This document shows positions 17,384 to 20,012 of a DNA stretch of 20,012 nucleotides, in pieces. A program made the position numbers and the translations under genes. Every line of letters starts with the position of its first letter. The stretch's first letter is position 1. The notes below the pieces were generated by a model, which worked only from the letters and a program-made list of their open reading frames with translations, was not told where the DNA came from and ran no database searches. Source of the DNA: Pseudomonadota bacterium (GTDB lineage: Bacteria > Pseudomonadota > Gammaproteobacteria > Burkholderiales > Burkholderiaceae_C); NCBI GenBank assembly GCA_023410975.1, contig JAEYPG010000138.1, forward strand, positions 1-20,012. The letters are read 5' to 3'.

Positions 17384-18057
17384 CGCACGCATCGGCGGTG
17401 GAGCAGGTGGCGGCGCTGCCCATGGACCAGAAACCCAGGATCCTCGCCTTCGCGGGCAGCGCCCGCAGCCAGTCGCTCAACAAGAAGGTGCTGTCGGTCG
17501 CGGCCCAGGGAGCGCGCCGCGCCGGCGCCGAGGTGACGCAGGTGGACCTCGGCGACTTCCCGATCCCCATCTACGACGGCGACCTCGAAGCCGGCCAGGG
17601 CATCCCGGAGAACGCCGTGCGGCTGCGGGAGCTGATGCTCGGCCACCAGGGCTTCCTCATTGCCTCGCCGGAGTACAACGGTTCCATTGCACCGCTGCTG
17701 AAGAACGTCATCGACTGGGTGTCCCGCCCCGTCAACGGCCAGGACGGCCTGGCGCCCTACAAGAACAAGGTGGTGGTGCTGATGAGCGCCTCGCCGGGCG
17801 GCTTCGGCGGGCTGCGGGCCTTGCCCCACCTGCGCACCATCCTCTCCAGCATCGGCTCGATCGTGCTGCCTGACCAGATCGCGGTGCCCAAGGCGCACGA
17901 GGCCTTCGCGCCGGACGGCAGCATGCTCAACGCCAAGCAGCAGGCCAGCGTCGAGAGCCTTGGCGCGACGCTGGCCATCACGCTGGCCAAGCTGCACGGG
18001 CAGCCGCTGGTGGACGACTCGGTCGAGCGCCGGCACGACCTCTCGCGCATCCGCTGA
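17380..18057 (+). CDS. NADPH-dependent FMN reductase (flavodoxin-like fold)
   Basis: A 225-residue member of the NADPH-dependent FMN reductase family (PF03358), cytosolic flavoproteins that reduce FMN, quinones or other acceptors such as chromate. The phosphate-binding loop is FAGSARSQSLN (24-34), and the flavin-contacting SPEYNGSI (96-103) is followed by LLKNVIDWVSRP. A third conserved segment is VVVLMSASPGGFGGLRAL, contacting the isoalloxazine ring in relatives. The ATG at 17380 overlaps the stop of the upstream small ORF; an internal ATG at codon 15 (MDQKPRIL) fits the usual family start better and could be the real one. The physiological substrate is not determinable here. It converges with the antiporter gene across a hairpin. 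Confidence 0.9.
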   Translation: MTHASAVEQVAALPMDQKPRILAFAGSARSQSLNKKVLSVAAQGARRAGAEVTQVDLGDFPIPIYDGDLEAGQGIPENAVRLRELMLGHQGFLIASPEYNGSIAPLLKNVIDWVSRPVNGQDGLAPYKNKVVVLMSASPGGFGGLRALPHLRTILSSIGSIVLPDQIAVPKAHEAFAPDGSMLNAKQQASVESLGATLAITLAKLHGQPLVDDSVERRHDLSRIR

Positions 18058-18064
18058 GCCGCGC

Positions 18065-18092
18065 GCCCGTGCGGCATCGCCGCTGCACGGGC
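18065..18092. terminator. Hairpin between convergent genes
   Basis: GCCCGTGC (18065-18072) and GCACGGGC (18085-18092) form a perfect 8-bp stem with a 12-base loop. It lies between the stop codons of the reductase and the antiporter. There is no T-tract on either side, so intrinsic termination is uncertain, but the position suits a bidirectional transcript end. Confidence 0.45.
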
Positions 18093-18093
18093 C

Positions 18094-19722
18094 TCATGCG
18101 CCGTACCGCGCCTCCAGCAGGTCGATCTCGCGCAGCAGCCTGCGCTGCGCCAGCTCCGCCAGCCCCAGCTCGCGGCCGTGGCGAATGACGGCGTCGCGTT
18201 CTGCGCGCAGTGCCACCAGCCGAAGCTGCCGCTCGTTCCTGTCGGCCCTGGCACGCTCTTCGGCGTCGTCCGTGGCGAGGGCGAGCCTGTCGATGCGCAG
18301 CCGGTACTGGCTCTCCAGGCGGGCCACGGCCTCGGTGCAGAGGCTGGGGTCCGGCATGCCGGCGGTCATCGCTTGCCGTGCCGACTCCAGCGCTCGGATG
18401 GCGGCTTGCGCTGCCGCCCTGCGTACCTGGTCTTCGGCCGTGCGCTCCGACGGCTCGGCCGGCAACTGCAATCCCCGCAGCAGGCGCGGCAGCCCGAAGG
18501 TCGCCACCAGCAACGACAGCAGGATCACCCCGGCAGCCAGCGAGATCGCCAAATCGCGTGCCGGAAACGGCCTGCCGTCGGACAGGGCCAGGGGCAGCGT
18601 CAGCACGCCGGCCAGGGTGACGGCGCCGCGCACGCCCGCGAGCGACATCACCATCACCAGCCGCCAATTGGCCATCGTCCCCGGCTCTCCACGGCGTTGC
18701 GCGCGCCAGGCCTGGGTCCTGAGCGATACCCAGACCCAGGCAAAGCGCAACGCGGCCAGGCCGGCCACGATCGCCACCACGTAGACCCCAAGCCACGCCG
18801 GCGACTGGTGCTCGGCACTCTTCACCGACTCGTCGGCCGCCGAGACGATGGACGGCAACTGCTCGCCCAGCAGCAAGAAGATGCTGCCGTTGGCCATCGA
18901 CTGCACCATGTCCCACACGGCAGTGCGCTGGATGCGGTTGTGGCCGTGCCAGTGCTGGTCGCCGGTGAAGCTCATCGTGATGCCCGCCGCGGCGGCAGCC
19001 AGCACACCCGAGCAGTGCACGTGCTCGGCCAGCAGGTAGGCGCCAAAGGGCAGCAACAGCGTGACCAGGATCTCGTTGCCGCCCGCGTTGCCGAACCGGC
19101 CGATCGCCCATTGCTGGGCGCTGGACACCAGCCACGCCAGTGCCGTGCCGATGGCCGCCCCGCCAAGGCCGAGCCACAGGAAGCTCAGCAGCGCCTGCGG
19201 CAGCGAGAACGCGCTCGTCAGCGCCGCGGCCACGGCAAAACGCATGCAGACGAGCCCCGAGGCGTCGTTCAGCAAGGCTTCGCCTTCGAGCACATGCATC
19301 ACCCGCCGCGGAATCGGCGTGCGTGACGCGACCGAAGACACCGCGATCGGGTCGGTCGGCGAGATCACCGCGGCCAGCGCGAACGCCACCGGCAGCGGCA
19401 TTGCCGGCACCAGCCAGTGGATGAAGAGGCCCATGCCCAGCACCGTGAACAGCACCAGCCCCAGTGCCAGCCTGAGCACCGTGCCCGCGTCGCGGAACAG
19501 CTCGTCCTTCGGAATGCGCCAACCGTCGAGGAACAGCAGCGGCGGCAGGAACAGCAGGAAGAACACCTCTGGGTCGAGCACGGCCGAGGGCAGGGGCGAG
19601 ACGCCCACGGCGGCGCCCAGGGCGATCTGCACCAATGGCGCCGGCCAGCCGGTGGCGCGCGCGACGAAGCTGCTGGCGGCGACCGCCAGCAGCATGAGCA
19701 GTACGGTGGTGGTGGCTCCCAA
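18094..19722 (-). CDS. CPA1-family Na+/H+ antiporter
   Basis: A 542-residue inner-membrane protein of the bacterial NhaP/YjcE-like branch of monovalent cation:proton antiporters, exchanging Na+ (or K+) for H+ in pH and salt homeostasis. About a dozen hydrophobic segments fill residues 3-420. Conserved motifs are FLPPLLFLDGW (58-68), SPTDPIAV (121-128), EGEALLNDASGL (146-157) with the ion-binding Asn152-Asp153 pair, and GVRGAVTLA (363-371). A hydrophilic C-terminal tail (about 420-542) is rich in Ala, Arg and Glu and probably forms a cytoplasmic coiled coil. The start is a TTG with GGAGG eight bases upstream. Ion specificity cannot be deduced. It appears to be transcribed alone. Confidence 0.93.
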   Translation of the reverse strand: MGATTTVLLMLLAVAASSFVARATGWPAPLVQIALGAAVGVSPLPSAVLDPEVFFLLFLPPLLFLDGWRIPKDELFRDAGTVLRLALGLVLFTVLGMGLFIHWLVPAMPLPVAFALAAVISPTDPIAVSSVASRTPIPRRVMHVLEGEALLNDASGLVCMRFAVAAALTSAFSLPQALLSFLWLGLGGAAIGTALAWLVSSAQQWAIGRFGNAGGNEILVTLLLPFGAYLLAEHVHCSGVLAAAAAGITMSFTGDQHWHGHNRIQRTAVWDMVQSMANGSIFLLLGEQLPSIVSAADESVKSAEHQSPAWLGVYVVAIVAGLAALRFAWVWVSLRTQAWRAQRRGEPGTMANWRLVMVMSLAGVRGAVTLAGVLTLPLALSDGRPFPARDLAISLAAGVILLSLLVATFGLPRLLRGLQLPAEPSERTAEDQVRRAAAQAAIRALESARQAMTAGMPDPSLCTEAVARLESQYRLRIDRLALATDDAEERARADRNERQLRLVALRAERDAVIRHGRELGLAELAQRRLLREIDLLEARYGA

Positions 19723-19923
19723 ACGCGCTTCCTCCGCCTTCAGGGTGGGGTGCCGGGTCCCGTGGCCGGACCGCTTGGGCGAGCCTGCGATGGGAAGTCG
19801 TCCTCAAGCTGGCAACGCCCATTCCCCAACGACGCCATGGGCCCGGACTGCTCGCCATCCCGGGTCCGCTGCAGGCCTCCGCCCGGGGCTCATTCCAGTT
19901 CTTCATTGGTACTGAAAGAAAAC

Positions 19924-19997
19924 CCGTTCGGGCTGAGCTTGTCGAAGCCCCTGGCACAACCGGCCAACAGGCCCTTCGACAAGCTCAGGGCGAACGG
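19924..19997. repeat. Long inverted repeat with TTCGACAAGCTCAGG-type arms
   Basis: Two 27-base arms (19924-19950 and 19971-19997) are reverse complements except for four positions, separated by 20 bases. The arms contain GAGCTTGTCGAAG and CTTCGACAAGCTC. This is the dispersed intergenic repeat often seen in Burkholderiales and other proteobacteria (CTTCGACAAGCTCAGGGCGAACGG form). It lies upstream of the antiporter gene, and partial similarity continues outside the arms (ACTGAAAG / CTTTCACTG). Confidence 0.75.
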
Positions 19998-20012
19998 TGA
20001 ACTTTCACTGAC

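Noticed and set aside
16734..17873. Long plus-strand frame spanning the region before and within the FMN reductase
   Set aside because: It is out of frame with the recognisable reductase, has Arg/Pro/Ala-rich shadow composition and no motifs.
17978..19957. 659-codon minus-strand frame overlapping the antiporter
   Set aside because: The frame with NDASG, SPTDP and GVRGAVTLA motifs and a GGAGG ribosome binding site is the antiporter; this longer frame is a Gly/Arg/Ala-rich shadow.

Overview
The base composition (GC-rich, with a few AT-rich islands), the PHA-granule phasin, the Rep_3/ParAB genes and the repeat families point to a betaproteobacterium of the order Burkholderiales, plausibly Comamonadaceae. 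The family is inferred from gene flavour only. The centre of the window is the replication and partition locus of a secondary replicon (megaplasmid or chromid), or of one that has integrated.

Layout. 1-1377 (-): 5'-part of a GAF-type histidine kinase cut by the window edge. 1604-3049 (-): Rep_3-family initiator. 3050-4504: a gene-free origin with 18 copies of a 15-bp iteron. Nine lie in a forward cluster next to rep, partly at about 22-bp pitch and next to a DnaA box. Six lie in a dispersed array of opposite polarity with 110-130 bp pitch. Three more forward copies follow, the last overlapping the parB stop codon. 4505-6474 (-): parA-parB, coupled through TGATG. 6475-8656: no intact gene, but three long palindromes sharing a CCACGTGG core (putative parS sites) and a decayed IS21-like transposase tail. 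8657-9184 (-): DUF457-type membrane protein. 9395-11452 (-): a large tyrosine recombinase with a complete catalytic set. 11723-12181 (-): host-attachment-family protein.

The right half looks like ordinary chromosomal content. It holds a phasin with a promoter, PhaR-like operators and a terminator (12344-13127), a membrane histidine kinase (13215-15170, +), an SDR oxidoreductase (15207-16001, -), a decayed DUF35/thiolase remnant (about 16349-16620), a 53-codon leader ORF coupled to an NADPH-dependent FMN reductase (17222-18057, +), a CPA1-type Na+/H+ antiporter (18094-19722, -), and a large inverted repeat at the right edge.

How it works together. Rep should bind the iterons and open the AT-rich origin with DnaA, and repress its own promoter through an inverted half-iteron. 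ParB should load on the CACGTG palindromes and ParA should move the complexes apart. The recombinase may resolve replicon dimers. The most unusual signal is the two-part iteron field with its polarity switch and an 18-bp perfect inverted pair. I found no clearly new multi-gene enzymatic or defence system.
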